DNA of 64,000 bases from Rasiella rasia (GCF_011044175.1 NZ_CP049057.1:1937501-2001500); one strand, 5' to 3'. Shown: positions 18,993-28,832, counted from the stretch's first letter. Notes: generated by a model not told the origin, from the letters alone. Numbers and translations: made by a program.

Positions 18993-19010
18993 TTCCCGCC
19001 TGCGCGGGAA
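18993..19010. repeat. Short GC-rich palindrome upstream of tsf
   Basis: TTCCCGC (18993-18999) and GCGGGAA (19004-19010) form a 7-bp stem with a CTGC loop, 16 bp before the tsf ATG. It resembles the widespread short interspersed TTCCCGC-n-GCGGGAA palindromes of bacterial genomes and the hairpins near mfd, rpsB and frr here. Confidence 0.55.
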
Positions 19011-19026
19011 AAATATCAAAGATATT

Positions 19027-19989
19027 ATGGTAAAAGTAACCGCCGCAGAAGTAAACGAATTAAGAAAAAAAACCGGAGCTGGTATGATGGACTGTAAAAA
19101 GGCATTAGTTGAAGCAGAAGGTAATATGGAAGAAGCAATTAACATCCTTAGAAAAAAAGGACAAAAAATTGCTGAAAAAAGAGCAGACCGTGACTCAAGC
19201 GAAGGGGCTGTTGTTTCTAAAATTAACGACGCTAACACAAGAGGTGTTGTGGTGTCGGTAAATTGTGAAACTGATTTCGTTGCAAAAAATGATAGTTACA
19301 AAGAGCTAGCTCAGCAAATTGCAGATGTTGCAATTAACGTGAACTCTAAAGAAGAATTGCTTGCAGCAGATTTCGACGGAATGACTGTTGAAGAAAAGCT
19401 TATCGAGCAAACAGGAGTTATTGGTGAGAAAATTGAAATTGGTGGTTTTGAAACATTAGAAGCACCTTTCGTAGGAACATACATTCACGGAAACAAGATT
19501 GGAGCCCTTACAGGACTGTCTGCAGCCATCGACAACGCCGCAGAAGTAGCTAAGAACGTGTCTATGCAAGTTGCCTCTATGGGTGCTACTACACTATCTT
19601 ACAAAGATTTTGACCCTGCATACGTCGCTGCTGAAACCGAAGCTAGAATCGCTGTTATTGAAAAAGATAATATCGAGCTTGGTCGTCTAGGAAAAACACT
19701 TAAAAATGTTCCTCAGTTTATCTCAAGAGCGCAACTTACAGAAGAAGCTATGGCACAAGCCGAAGCAGACGCTAAAGAACAGTTAAAAGCTGAAGGAAAG
19801 CCTGAGCAAATCTGGGACAGAATTCTTCCTGGTAAAATGGAACGTTTTGTAAGTGACAATACTACATTAGATCAAGAGCAGTGTCTTTTAGACCAAAACT
19901 ACATCATGGACGACAAGAAATCTGTTGCTGAATACGTTGCAGACCAAGGTGTAGAAGTAATAGGATTTAAAAGAGTTACTCTAGCATAG
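19027..19989 (+). CDS. tsf: Translation elongation factor Ts
   Basis: The nucleotide exchange factor that regenerates EF-Tu-GTP. The 320-residue protein has the N-terminal UBA-like region (VNELRKKTGAGMMDCKKALVEAEGNMEEAI), the nucleotide-exchange motif CETDFVAKND and the two core subdomains, with an insertion between them typical of Bacteroidota. It follows rpsB but is separated by a terminator-like hairpin and a GC-rich palindrome. A strong terminator ends the transcript. Secure. Confidence 0.99.
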   Translation: MVKVTAAEVNELRKKTGAGMMDCKKALVEAEGNMEEAINILRKKGQKIAEKRADRDSSEGAVVSKINDANTRGVVVSVNCETDFVAKNDSYKELAQQIADVAINVNSKEELLAADFDGMTVEEKLIEQTGVIGEKIEIGGFETLEAPFVGTYIHGNKIGALTGLSAAIDNAAEVAKNVSMQVASMGATTLSYKDFDPAYVAAETEARIAVIEKDNIELGRLGKTLKNVPQFISRAQLTEEAMAQAEADAKEQLKAEGKPEQIWDRILPGKMERFVSDNTTLDQEQCLLDQNYIMDDKKSVAEYVADQGVEVIGFKRVTLA

Positions 19990-20047
19990 TTTAGTAAGTC
20001 TTAAACTTTCTAGTAGCCAGTTGCAGTTTGCGTTGGCCAGAACATAT

Positions 20048-20085
20048 AAAATCCGTTTTCAGGTTTTCTGAAAACGGATTTTTTT
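20048..20085 (+). terminator. Strong rho-independent terminator after tsf
   Basis: A perfect 15-bp stem (20048-20062 with 20068-20082) with a 5-nt loop runs into T residues to 20085. It lies about 60 bp after the tsf stop and before the convergent M23 peptidase gene. Confidence 0.9.
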
Positions 20086-20123
20086 ATCACAGTATATTAA
20101 AACACAACGAACCTAAGTCCAAA

Positions 20124-21518
20124 TTACTGTTTGACTAGTTTTTTGACTGCTTTTTTACCTTCCGAAGTAATAATTACCATATACACACCACTACTCATAG
20201 TGGATAGGTTAAGCTCGGCTAACGAATTTTTTGGCGCTATTTCCAATACTTTTCTTCCAGCAAGATCTACTATAGTAATCATTTCTATAGTAGCAGTACT
20301 TTCAACAATTAATTTTTCGTGTACTGGGTTTGGGTACATTGTAATGCTGTTTGTAGCAACATCTTCAACTCCTAATGTGGTGTTTATTCCAAATATGGTT
20401 TCATAAGCTGTTCCTCCAAAAGTTGCTGTAACTTCATAAACTCCATCTGCCCATGAAGAGTCGGTTGGAAATATCCATTCTGCATACGCTGCTTCATAGT
20501 TTGGCCATGGCGAAGTAAATATATAATCATATAATGTAGTTCCGTTTGGATCTGTAATTACAATGTGTGTATCGCTATTCGTCTGAATATCTCTAAAAAA
20601 GATTCTCAGTACGATATCTTCGCCATGTAAGAAATTTAATTCTTCATAGGTATTTTCAACTTCACCACAGGTGTCGTCAAAATTTGTTGAGTTATGCGTA
20701 GAAATTTTGTTGATAGCTGGCACGTAATAATCTGGCTGGTTGGCCCACCAACTAACAGAATTCAATGTATTACAAGTTCCTTCATAAGGGTCTATTAAAT
20801 TATTACTTGCATCATAAATTTCAAAATGTAAATGTGGTATTGAGCTACTTCCCGAGCTTCCTGCAGCACCCAAATATTCACCTTCTGCAACCGTATCGCC
20901 AATAGCCTTTGTTGTAATAGCTCCGTCTTTGAAATGCCAGTACCATGCCTGCGATCCATCGGCATGTTCTATAATAATTCCATTCCAGTTCGGATTGCCC
21001 GAGTTGTCACAATTTAAATCAAAATTACCATCTCTTTTATCGATAATAATACCTGGCGCTGCTGCCACAATCTCCATAACTTCTTCTTGCATGTATTTCC
21101 ACGGGTAAGGCCAAATTACATAGTCTGTGCCTTCATGATTTCCAGTAGCCCAATCGTAGGTACGTTCGTTACATTCATAATCTGTTAAATTCCCATTAGG
21201 CGCCAAGTCGTGGTCTACTTGAAAATTTACAATGTAAAAACCAGGATTATCAAACCCAGCCTTTGCTTTAATTGGTGAGATAAACAACGGAGATCCACCG
21301 CCGTTTCGAAAGGCATCTGGCTTAGCTTCTAAAATTTGTTGTTTATTAATTAAAAGCTGCTCCCGTACCTGCTGTCGTTGCGCATTGGTGATGCATTCAG
21401 ATTTTACATAGGTTGCTGGATGAAATGTTTCTGGAGATGGCGACTGCTTGCTAAGTGGGTTTTGAGCAAATAAAGTTGTTGTTAAAGCCAAGAACGCTAA
21501 ACGTATTGTTGTTTTCAT
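20124..21518 (-). CDS. Secreted M23 (LytM-type) metallopeptidase with T9SS sorting domain
   Basis: A 464-residue exported zinc peptidase, probably acting on peptidoglycan or other peptides outside the cell. A signal peptide ends near residue 19. The M23 zinc ligands are readable: His128 and Asp132 in NHEGTD, and His231 in HLHFE, with His195 (YWHFK) and His229 as catalytic histidines. After a beta domain, MYPNPVHEKLIVES near residue 385 opens a T9SS type A sorting domain ending in KKLVKQ. It lies opposite to and within the translation gene block, between tsf and pyrH. Confidence 0.9.
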   Translation of the reverse strand: MKTTIRLAFLALTTTLFAQNPLSKQSPSPETFHPATYVKSECITNAQRQQVREQLLINKQQILEAKPDAFRNGGGSPLFISPIKAKAGFDNPGFYIVNFQVDHDLAPNGNLTDYECNERTYDWATGNHEGTDYVIWPYPWKYMQEEVMEIVAAAPGIIIDKRDGNFDLNCDNSGNPNWNGIIIEHADGSQAWYWHFKDGAITTKAIGDTVAEGEYLGAAGSSGSSSIPHLHFEIYDASNNLIDPYEGTCNTLNSVSWWANQPDYYVPAINKISTHNSTNFDDTCGEVENTYEELNFLHGEDIVLRIFFRDIQTNSDTHIVITDPNGTTLYDYIFTSPWPNYEAAYAEWIFPTDSSWADGVYEVTATFGGTAYETIFGINTTLGVEDVATNSITMYPNPVHEKLIVESTATIEMITIVDLAGRKVLEIAPKNSLAELNLSTMSSGVYMVIITSEGKKAVKKLVKQ

Positions 21519-21732
21519 AATGTGAAGTTTTAAAATTAAAAATGTGCGCTATTTTAAGTACATCGCACAAAATTTAATTTGTCATCACATTTATAATGCT
21601 TTTAACCTTTATTGTCTGTACTTAAGAGAATAGAAATTAATAGTAAAACTTTACTAGTGTTTTTGAAATTTTCTGAAAACAGCGTTTTTTATGTGTTCAT
21701 TAGAGTGAAAACACATTGTACTTCACAAACTA

Positions 21733-23121
21733 TTATCTATTGGGATTCATTCTTAGCAAGGTGGAACCAATTAAGGCGTTGTCTTCACTATAAACACGTA
21801 CACGATACGTTCCCACATCATAAAAATTAAAGTCAAAATAAAGCTTAGGAGACGTTCGTTTCGCACTATACACTACATCTTTATACTTATAATACTTAAA
21901 GTCTGACGTACTTAACTTATCTATCGCGACAATTAATTTTTCAGTGTTAAGCGCTTTATAACCGTGGTCTACACAAACCGATATTTTTCCTCTATTTGCA
22001 CCAGTACCTTGGTTTATACTTGTTGTACCAAACGAACCTTTTTTAAATTTCTCATAGTAACCATTTCTGTTAATAGCAAAATACAACTGAGCTCCTTTAT
22101 AGTATTCTTCTAATACCTTGATTTTCGCTGCTTTTTCTGCTGCCAGTCTTTTTTCAACTATAGCTTGGGCTTGTTTGGTGGTTTTAATAATGTGAGGTGT
22201 ACCCTTAGTAGAATTTATTGAAGCAGATCTTTTTGGTAGTGTGAGACCGTTTTCAACAAGTTCGGTGTGTGCTTTGCTATCAATAGCCGAAATATAGTAC
22301 ATACCATTTATCCCTCCTAACAAACCTATTCCTGTAGAACGCCCCTTGGCTGTAGCAATTCCAATTACTTTATTTTCTTCACTAAAAACAGGACCTCCAC
22401 TGTTGCCAGGATGTATTTCTGCATCAGTTTTTAAATATCCGTAGTCTCTATTTATAACAAAATCGTATCCACTCATAATACCAAGGCTAATAGTACTTAA
22501 ATCTTTCAGCATTAGGTCTGCAGATCCAGTAAATTGCGCAGGATACCCATAAACACATAGATTTTCTCCTTGGGTTACATTATCTGAATTCCCAAGAGGG
22601 ACTGTTGAGAATTTTCTTTTAACGGGTTTCCAGTCTAGTGTTCCCACAATTTTTAACATGGCGCCATCGTATGTTCCAGAACCAATAGAGACAACCTCGG
22701 CAATATATAATTTGTAATCGCTTTCTCCCGGACCGTCATAGACTTGTACTATAGGTATTGTATGACCTGTTCTATTAATTTTGGTAATGGTTCTATCGTT
22801 CAACAGCTCTTCAGAATACAAACTAATGGTTGTCATTTCTTTGTCGCCTTCCATATAGTTATAATCTATAAACCCCTTTACGCACATCTCAACTACGTGC
22901 TTATTAGTAAACAGATATCCATCTTTAGTAACAATAAAACCTGATCCTCTGCCCATGTATCCATCGCCAGCATTTTTTCCTTCCATGCCCGGATCCATTA
23001 GCAAAATTTTTACAACACCCTTGTAATATTTAGAGGCTATTAATTTAGTGTCTAGACCTTTTTCTTTACAGGAAAAGAGACATAAAAAGGCTACTAAATA
23101 CAACGGCCATCTATTTTTCAT
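21733..23121 (-). CDS. Lipoprotein trypsin-like (S1C/HtrA-like) serine peptidase
   Basis: A 462-residue protein with a lipoprotein signal (LCLFSC, Cys18), so it is probably anchored in the envelope. The catalytic triad is complete: His75 in FTNKHVVE, Asp152 in TYDGAMLKI and Ser241 in HPGNSGGPVF. Unlike DegP, no PDZ domain is evident; the C-terminal third has a helical segment near 310-345 (QAQAIVEKRLAAEKAAK) and a beta-rich end of unknown type. It probably takes part in envelope protein quality control or signalling, which is inference. It lies next to the M23 peptidase gene, 214 bp apart, on the same strand. Confidence 0.85.
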   Translation of the reverse strand: MKNRWPLYLVAFLCLFSCKEKGLDTKLIASKYYKGVVKILLMDPGMEGKNAGDGYMGRGSGFIVTKDGYLFTNKHVVEMCVKGFIDYNYMEGDKEMTTISLYSEELLNDRTITKINRTGHTIPIVQVYDGPGESDYKLYIAEVVSIGSGTYDGAMLKIVGTLDWKPVKRKFSTVPLGNSDNVTQGENLCVYGYPAQFTGSADLMLKDLSTISLGIMSGYDFVINRDYGYLKTDAEIHPGNSGGPVFSEENKVIGIATAKGRSTGIGLLGGINGMYYISAIDSKAHTELVENGLTLPKRSASINSTKGTPHIIKTTKQAQAIVEKRLAAEKAAKIKVLEEYYKGAQLYFAINRNGYYEKFKKGSFGTTSINQGTGANRGKISVCVDHGYKALNTEKLIVAIDKLSTSDFKYYKYKDVVYSAKRTSPKLYFDFNFYDVGTYRVRVYSEDNALIGSTLLRMNPNR

Positions 23122-23315
23122 ATTGAAATAATTTGAGTTGATTATGCTAACTAATTGACACTGCTAAAAGTAGCAATAGTTTATGAAACAGGATAAAACA
23201 AATTCCATTTATTTAAAGACTCGCAAATTGAAATAGAATTTCTAGCGAAAAAAAACAAAATATCCCTTGGTAAAGACGCTGTTAGAAAACCCTACATACA
23301 CGTTAACTTTTTCAC

Positions 23316-23323
23316 TATTTTTG
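23316..23323 (+). promoter_or_regulatory. -7 element upstream of pyrH
   Basis: TATTTTTG ends 15 bp before the pyrH ATG. No well-spaced -33 TTG is visible, so only the -7 box is claimed. Confidence 0.45.
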
Positions 23324-23338
23324 TAACAAATTTGAAAA

Positions 23339-24046
23339 ATGCACTATAAAAGAATTCTCCTTAAATTAAGTGGCGAAGCGCTAATGGGCAACCGCCAGTA
23401 CGGAATTGACCCCGACCGTCTTAAAGAATATGCTGAAGAAATTAAAGAAATCATCGCTCTTGGCGTAGAAGTAGCCATTGTTATTGGTGGAGGAAACATT
23501 TTTCGAGGCCTCGCAGGAGCCAGTAAAGGAATGGATCGCGTGCAAGGAGACCATATGGGTATGCTAGCCACAGTAATTAATGGCCTAGCCCTACAAGGTG
23601 CCTTAGAAGACGAGAAGATTCCTACTCGTTTGCAAAGCGCCATTAAAATTAATGAAGTAGCAGAGCCATTTATTAGACGTAAGGCAATACGGCATTTAGA
23701 AAAAGGACGTGTTGTTATATTTGGAGGAGGCACAGGGAACCCATATTTCACTACAGATAGTGCTGCAGTGCTGCGTGCTATCGAAATTCAGGCCGATGTT
23801 ATCCTAAAAGGCACTCGCGTAGATGGTATTTACACCAGCGATCCTGAAAAAGATACCGACGCTACAAAATTCGACTCTATTAGCTTCGACGATGTATTGA
23901 AAAAGGGACTAAAAGTAATGGATACTACTGCTTTTACCCTGAGCCAAGAAAATGAATTACCAATTATTGTATTCGATATGAATACGAAAGGTAACCTAAT
24001 GAAGGTTGTGAAGGGAGAAACAATTGGAACTAAAGTGAATCTTTAA
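23339..24046 (+). CDS. pyrH: UMP kinase
   Basis: Phosphorylates UMP to UDP in pyrimidine nucleotide synthesis. The 235-residue protein has the amino-acid kinase fold: [14 protein letters not shown] at the N-terminus, [42 protein letters not shown] and the [14 protein letters not shown] loop. Bacterial hexameric PyrH is typically 235-245 residues. It is followed by frr 137 bp downstream, the usual order, although tsf is separated from it here by two peptidase genes. Secure. Confidence 0.99.
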   Translation: MHYKRILLKLSGEALMGNRQYGIDPDRLKEYAEEIKEIIALGVEVAIVIGGGNIFRGLAGASKGMDRVQGDHMGMLATVINGLALQGALEDEKIPTRLQSAIKINEVAEPFIRRKAIRHLEKGRVVIFGGGTGNPYFTTDSAAVLRAIEIQADVILKGTRVDGIYTSDPEKDTDATKFDSISFDDVLKKGLKVMDTTAFTLSQENELPIIVFDMNTKGNLMKVVKGETIGTKVNL

Positions 24047-24161
24047 TTATTGAAGTGCGATTGTGCACTCAGAAGATTTTTAGATTTTTCTCGTTTAATT
24101 TGCTATTTTTGAATTGGTCTGGTTTTTGAAACTACACTGAAAACGGTTAATTAAAAAATTT

Positions 24162-24175
24162 CCCGCCGCCGCGGG
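24162..24175. repeat. Short GC-rich hairpin upstream of frr
   Basis: CCCGC (24162-24166) pairs with GCGGG (24171-24175) around a CGCC loop and ends 8 bp before the frr ATG. It belongs with the similar hairpins before mfd, rpsB and tsf. Confidence 0.5.
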
Positions 24176-24183
24176 CATTGAAA

Positions 24184-24738
24184 ATGGAAGACGAAATAAA
24201 ATTTATAATAGATAGTACAAAAGAGGCAATGGACAATGCATTGGTTCATTTAGAAAAAAAACTAGTAAACATTAGAGCAGGAAAGGCATCTCCTTCTATG
24301 GTAGGAAGTGTTATGGTAGATTACTACGGAAGCCCAACGCCTTTAAACCAGGTGGCTAATGTAAATACCCCAGACGGTATGACAATCACCATACAACCTT
24401 GGGAAAAAACATTAATTCCTGAAATTGAAAAAGGAATTCATCTGGCTAATATTGGTTTTAACCCTATGAATAATGGTGAAAGTATTATTATAAACGTTCC
24501 TCCATTAACCGAAGAACGCCGCGGCGAACTAGCCAAGCAAGCAAAAGCCGAAGCTGAAGAAGCCAAAATTGGGGTTCGTAACGACCGTAAGAATGCTAAT
24601 AACGATATTAAAAAATTGGATATTTCCGAAGATTTAAAAGCTAATTTAGAAATCGATATCCAAAAAATGACCGACAATCATATCGAAAAAATCGATGCTG
24701 TGTTTGCGAAGAAAGAAAAAGAAATAATGACTGTATAA
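24184..24738 (+). CDS. frr: Ribosome recycling factor
   Basis: Splits post-termination ribosomes together with EF-G. The 184-residue protein shows NIRAGKASPSMVGSVMVDYYG, TPLNQVANV, ITIQPWEK and PPLTEERRGELAKQAK, the full family pattern. A TTG two codons upstream is open, but the ATG at 24184 gives the standard length and was chosen. A TATTTTTG -7 element lies at 24104-24111, so the leader is about 65 nt and contains a small GC-rich hairpin. A terminator follows. Secure. Confidence 0.99.
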   Translation: MEDEIKFIIDSTKEAMDNALVHLEKKLVNIRAGKASPSMVGSVMVDYYGSPTPLNQVANVNTPDGMTITIQPWEKTLIPEIEKGIHLANIGFNPMNNGESIIINVPPLTEERRGELAKQAKAEAEEAKIGVRNDRKNANNDIKKLDISEDLKANLEIDIQKMTDNHIEKIDAVFAKKEKEIMTV

Positions 24739-24769
24739 ACACGTTATTATAGTTAAACAAAACAAAAAC

Positions 24770-24796
24770 AAGCGGCTCATAAGCCGCTTTCTTTTT
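24770..24796 (+). terminator. Rho-independent terminator after frr
   Basis: AAGCGGCT (24770-24777) pairs with AGCCGCTT (24782-24789), followed by a T-rich run to 24796. It sits about 30 bp after the frr stop. Confidence 0.75.
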
Positions 24797-24826
24797 ACTT
24801 TCGCCAGTATTAATTTCCTCACGTAT

Positions 24827-26092
24827 ATGCGCAGTTTCCTCCTGCTGTTTATTCTACTGTTACCTGTTGGGCTTTTTGCGCAAAAACCCGCCATACAAAC
24901 CAAACAAGATACTACTGCAACTACGCCCGAAAAAAAATCCAACCCCTTTAACACAGGATTTTACCCTCTTGGCTTTTTTGACGTAGACTTACGGTATCTC
25001 ATAAAATATAATAATTATGAAGGCTTACGTCTTGGTGTTGGAGGTGTAACCAATGACCGTTTTTCAGAAAAATTTAGAATTGGTGGATATTTTGCACGAG
25101 GATTTAAAGACAGAGATATAAAATTTGGTTTAGGCGGTAGTGTTCGTCTCAAAAAAGAAAATAAAATCTGGCTTAACCTATTCTATAAAGATGATATACA
25201 GGAGATTGGAAAGTTCAATTTTCTAACAGACGATCGTGTTTATTCGGTCTTTGAGCCTCGTTTGGTAAACGTTACTCAGTTTTACAAAGAACGTACGTGG
25301 CAAAGCAATGTTCAGGCAGAATTTCTCGACAAAATATTGGCTGAAGTACGCCTTTCCCGAAGTAGAATAGACCAGATTGAAGACTATCAGTTTTTAAACG
25401 ATGGCACGTTGTACAGCAACTACGAATTGGCAGAGGTTACCACTTCATTTCGGATAAGTCCGAAAACCGATTTTATTACTACCGAAGACGGTAGAATAGA
25501 ATATTTTGATGGGTTCCCAAAGATAAGCGCGCAAGTTACACAAGGTTTGTCTGGCATAACAGGAAGTGACTTTAACTACACAAAATTTGGATTAAAACTA
25601 GACTATTACATAAAGCGTACTAATCTAACATCTACCAACTTCTTGTTAGAAGGAGATTATGCAATTGGCGATGCACCCCTCACCCATTTGTATCACGCAT
25701 ACCCTAACGCGCCTACTAAAGATGAAATTTTACAACGTTTTTCTGTGGCAGGCAGAAGGAGTTTTGAAACTATGTATTTTGGTGAGTTCTTCTCAGATAA
25801 GTTAATGACGTTGCAAGTTAGGCATAGCTTACGAAGGTTTAATCTTGGCAATAGGTTTAAACCCGAGCTAGTACTCATTACCCGCCATGCCTTAGGAGAT
25901 TTCTCAAATCCTGAACAACACATTGGCCTTCCATTTAATACGTTAGACGAGCTATACAGCGAATCTGGTTTTGAACTCAATAAACTCCTCTTTGGCTTTG
26001 GGCTAAGTGGTGCATACCGATATGGCTACTACTACCTCCCCGATTTTGAAGATAATATCTCGGTGAAGTTTACTTTTTATGCGAAATTTTAA
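24827..26092 (+). CDS. Outer-membrane protein resembling the C-terminal barrel of DUF5686 proteins
   Basis: A 421-residue exported protein with a signal peptide (LLLPVGLFAQ, cleavage near 19), a short Thr/Lys-rich linker, then strands with alternating polarity from about residue 40 to the terminal FTFYAKF. The pattern (GFYPLGFFDVDLRYLIKYNNYEGLRLGVGG; FFSDKLMTLQVRHSL) resembles the barrel half of DUF5686 family outer-membrane proteins, without the N-terminal carboxypeptidase-regulatory-like domain they usually carry. Function is unknown. A variant -7 box TACTTTCG lies at 24796-24803, inside the frr terminator tail. Confidence 0.7.
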   Translation: MRSFLLLFILLLPVGLFAQKPAIQTKQDTTATTPEKKSNPFNTGFYPLGFFDVDLRYLIKYNNYEGLRLGVGGVTNDRFSEKFRIGGYFARGFKDRDIKFGLGGSVRLKKENKIWLNLFYKDDIQEIGKFNFLTDDRVYSVFEPRLVNVTQFYKERTWQSNVQAEFLDKILAEVRLSRSRIDQIEDYQFLNDGTLYSNYELAEVTTSFRISPKTDFITTEDGRIEYFDGFPKISAQVTQGLSGITGSDFNYTKFGLKLDYYIKRTNLTSTNFLLEGDYAIGDAPLTHLYHAYPNAPTKDEILQRFSVAGRRSFETMYFGEFFSDKLMTLQVRHSLRRFNLGNRFKPELVLITRHALGDFSNPEQHIGLPFNTLDELYSESGFELNKLLFGFGLSGAYRYGYYYLPDFEDNISVKFTFYAKF

Positions 26093-26288
26093 GTTAAAAA
26101 TCTCTTTTCCACCTGAAACAATGGTTTTTCCTCTTAAAACAACAATTCGTTTAATCAATTTATTGTGAATGATACACGTATTTTTATACAGCCCCGCACC
26201 ATACTATTTAAACTTTCCTATAAGTTGTAAACCTATAAAGCAATTTTCAGTTTCATTTTCGGTTTCAATAAACTTCACCTCCTCAAAC

Positions 26289-26321
26289 TTGATGATAACC
26301 CACACCTATTCATTACCTTTG
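26289..26321 (+). promoter_or_regulatory. Putative promoter of the RND/MMPL exporter gene
   Basis: TTG at 26289-26291 and TACCTTTG at 26314-26321 are 22 bp apart, 22 bp before the GTG start at 26344. The remaining 195 bp upstream hold nothing else that I recognise. Confidence 0.5.
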
Positions 26322-26343
26322 CCACGTTCGTAAATACCCCCTT

Positions 26344-28749
26344 GTGAATAAGCTTTTTAGTATCGGTTTTTGGAGTGCAGTAGCACGTTTTATTCTACGG
26401 AATAGACCACTACTTCTCATTATTATCGCTGCGATTACCGTTTTTATGGGATGGCAGTGGCAACACATGCGCTTTACCTACACCGAAGCCAACCTATTAC
26501 CAGACGACCATGAAGTAAATGTAGAATACAACAAGTTTCTAGATCAGTTTGGTGAAGAAGGCAACCTTATTATCATGGGAGTGAAAGACAGCTCGCTCTT
26601 TACGCCTAAAAACTTTAATGCTTGGGCCACGCTTTCGCGGAAACTTAAAACCTACGAAGCCGTAGATCTTACGTTATCTATCGGGGAGCTTCAAATGCTG
26701 AAAAAAGTACAAGATTCTACCAGCTTCGCTCTTGTACCGTTTATTCAGGATAGTATACTTTCCGAAGAAGCCTTAAAAAAATACAAGTACGAACTCTTTA
26801 ACAAGCTTCCCTTCTACAAAGGCTTGGTATATAGCCCAAACAAACTGGGCGTGCGCACCGCGGTTTATCTAAAAAAGGACATCATAAATACCGCATTACG
26901 TCGCGATTTTATTGTGAATGACCTAATCCCTGCCATAGAACAATTTGAAACCGATACAGGCATAGACGTTCATACATCTGGGATGCCTTACATTCGCACA
27001 TTAAATTCGCAGAACATTATCGATGAAATAGGCACCTTTATTGCAGCCGCTTTGTTAGTAACCTCCCTTATTTTTTTCTTTTTCTTTAGAAGCTTTCGGG
27101 CTACGTTTATCTCTATGATAACCGTAATTATTGGGGTAATGTGGGCCTTTGGTATTTTGGGCTTGCTTCGCTATGAGATTACGGTGCTTACGGCATTAAT
27201 ACCTCCCTTAATTATCGTTATTGGAATTCCAAATTGTATTTTCCTTATCAATAAATACCAGCAAGAGATTAAATTACACGGCAATCAGGCAAAGTCGTTA
27301 CAGCGCGTTATTGCCAAGGTAGGTAATGCTACTTTAATGACCAACGTAACCACTGCTTCTGGTTTTGCTACGTTTATACTTACCAACAGCAAGTTATTAA
27401 AGGAGTTTGGTATCGTTGCCTCCATAAACATTATTGTCATTTTTCTACTTAGCTTGTTTATTATCCCCATAATTTACAGCTATATGAGTGTGCCAAAAGG
27501 TAAACACTTAAAGCACTTAAATAAGCGATGGATAGGCAGCTTTGTAGACTGGATGGAGCGCATGGTGCGCGAACATAGAATTGCCATCTTTATTGCCGCT
27601 ATTGTTTTGCTCTGCGCAAGTATTGTGGGGATGAATAATATTAAAATTTCAGGAAGTATTATTGAAGATATGCCTAAAGGTGAAGCCTTCTTTAGTGATA
27701 TTAAGTTTTTTGAAAAAGAGTACGAAGGTATTATGCCGTTGGAAATTTTAGTAGATACCAAACGTAAAAAAGGGGTGATGAAACTCGCTACCTTAAAACG
27801 AATGGACGAGCTCCAAGAGTATTTAGCCGAAATTCCAGAATTTTCGCAACCCCTCTCTGTAGTTGAATTAGTAAAATACAGCAAGCAGGCATATTACAAT
27901 GGCAATCCAGAATACTACCAATTACCCAACAGTCAAGAGCGTACTTTTATACTTTCGTATGCCAAAAACAGCGCAAAAAACACCAATTTACTAGCTAGCT
28001 ATGTAGATACAACAGGCCAATTTGCTCGTATCACGGTGTTCATGAAAGATACCAAAACCGAACGCTACGATAGGCTAGAAGAAGATATAAGGGCAAAAAT
28101 CGACAAGATTTTTCCTAGCGACCGATACGAAGTTACATTAACTGGTAAAGCCTTAGTGTTTCAAAAGGGAACAAAATATCTGGTGAACAACCTAGTTATT
28201 TCTTTGTCGTTAGCCATTCTACTTATTGCCTTATTTATGGCATGGATGTTTAGAAGTTTTAAAATGATATTAGTATCATTATTGCCCAACTTACTACCAC
28301 TAATAATTACCGCTGGACTCATGGGCTTCTTGGGTGTACCCATAAAACCTTCTACAATTTTAGTGTTTAGTATTGCTTTTGGTATTTCTGTAGACGATAC
28401 CATTCATTTCTTGGCAAAATACAGGCAAGAACTAATCGCAAATGACTGGAAGATTAAAAAATCTGTCTATGCTGCATTGCGAGAGACTGGAGTAAGTATG
28501 TTTTATACATCTATTGTATTATTTTTCGGGTTTTCGGTATTCACCATTTCTAGTTTTGGTGGCACCGTAGCGCTGGGTGCGTTAGTTTCTATCACATTGG
28601 TTTTTGCGATGCTCGCAAATCTTCTATTATTACCTGCGCTGCTACTTTCTCTAGAAAAAGAAATTGCCAATAAGAAAACGTTTAAAAAGCCAGCGATGCA
28701 GATATTAGAGGCAAATGTTGACGAAACTATTTCCGAAGAAGAAAAATAG
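26344..28749 (+). CDS. RND superfamily exporter (MMPL/HpnN-like)
   Basis: An 801-residue inner-membrane protein with twelve predicted helices in two halves, each half a helix, a periplasmic loop and five helices. The first half has LIIVIGIPNCIFLINKYQQE, the second VFSIAFGISVDDTIHFLAKYRQE, the paired SSD-like segments of the MMPL subgroup. Relatives export lipids, hopanoids or other hydrophobic molecules by proton antiport; the substrate here is unknown. There is no adaptor or TolC gene next to it, unlike the efflux operon near 50 kb. The GTG at 26344 is the only suitable start before the first helix. Confidence 0.85.
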   Translation: MNKLFSIGFWSAVARFILRNRPLLLIIIAAITVFMGWQWQHMRFTYTEANLLPDDHEVNVEYNKFLDQFGEEGNLIIMGVKDSSLFTPKNFNAWATLSRKLKTYEAVDLTLSIGELQMLKKVQDSTSFALVPFIQDSILSEEALKKYKYELFNKLPFYKGLVYSPNKLGVRTAVYLKKDIINTALRRDFIVNDLIPAIEQFETDTGIDVHTSGMPYIRTLNSQNIIDEIGTFIAAALLVTSLIFFFFFRSFRATFISMITVIIGVMWAFGILGLLRYEITVLTALIPPLIIVIGIPNCIFLINKYQQEIKLHGNQAKSLQRVIAKVGNATLMTNVTTASGFATFILTNSKLLKEFGIVASINIIVIFLLSLFIIPIIYSYMSVPKGKHLKHLNKRWIGSFVDWMERMVREHRIAIFIAAIVLLCASIVGMNNIKISGSIIEDMPKGEAFFSDIKFFEKEYEGIMPLEILVDTKRKKGVMKLATLKRMDELQEYLAEIPEFSQPLSVVELVKYSKQAYYNGNPEYYQLPNSQERTFILSYAKNSAKNTNLLASYVDTTGQFARITVFMKDTKTERYDRLEEDIRAKIDKIFPSDRYEVTLTGKALVFQKGTKYLVNNLVISLSLAILLIALFMAWMFRSFKMILVSLLPNLLPLIITAGLMGFLGVPIKPSTILVFSIAFGISVDDTIHFLAKYRQELIANDWKIKKSVYAALRETGVSMFYTSIVLFFGFSVFTISSFGGTVALGALVSITLVFAMLANLLLLPALLLSLEKEIANKKTFKKPAMQILEANVDETISEEEK

Positions 28750-28832
28750 AGCTAATACCTGTATTCTAGCCGAAATATTCTATTGCTGAATTCCTATTTC
28801 TGAATCAAAAAAGTATCTTTGCCATCCATAAA

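Noticed and set aside
21612-21830. 72-codon plus-strand frame between the two peptidase genes
   Set aside because: It overlaps the 3' end of the S1 peptidase gene, has no recognisable features and no promoter.
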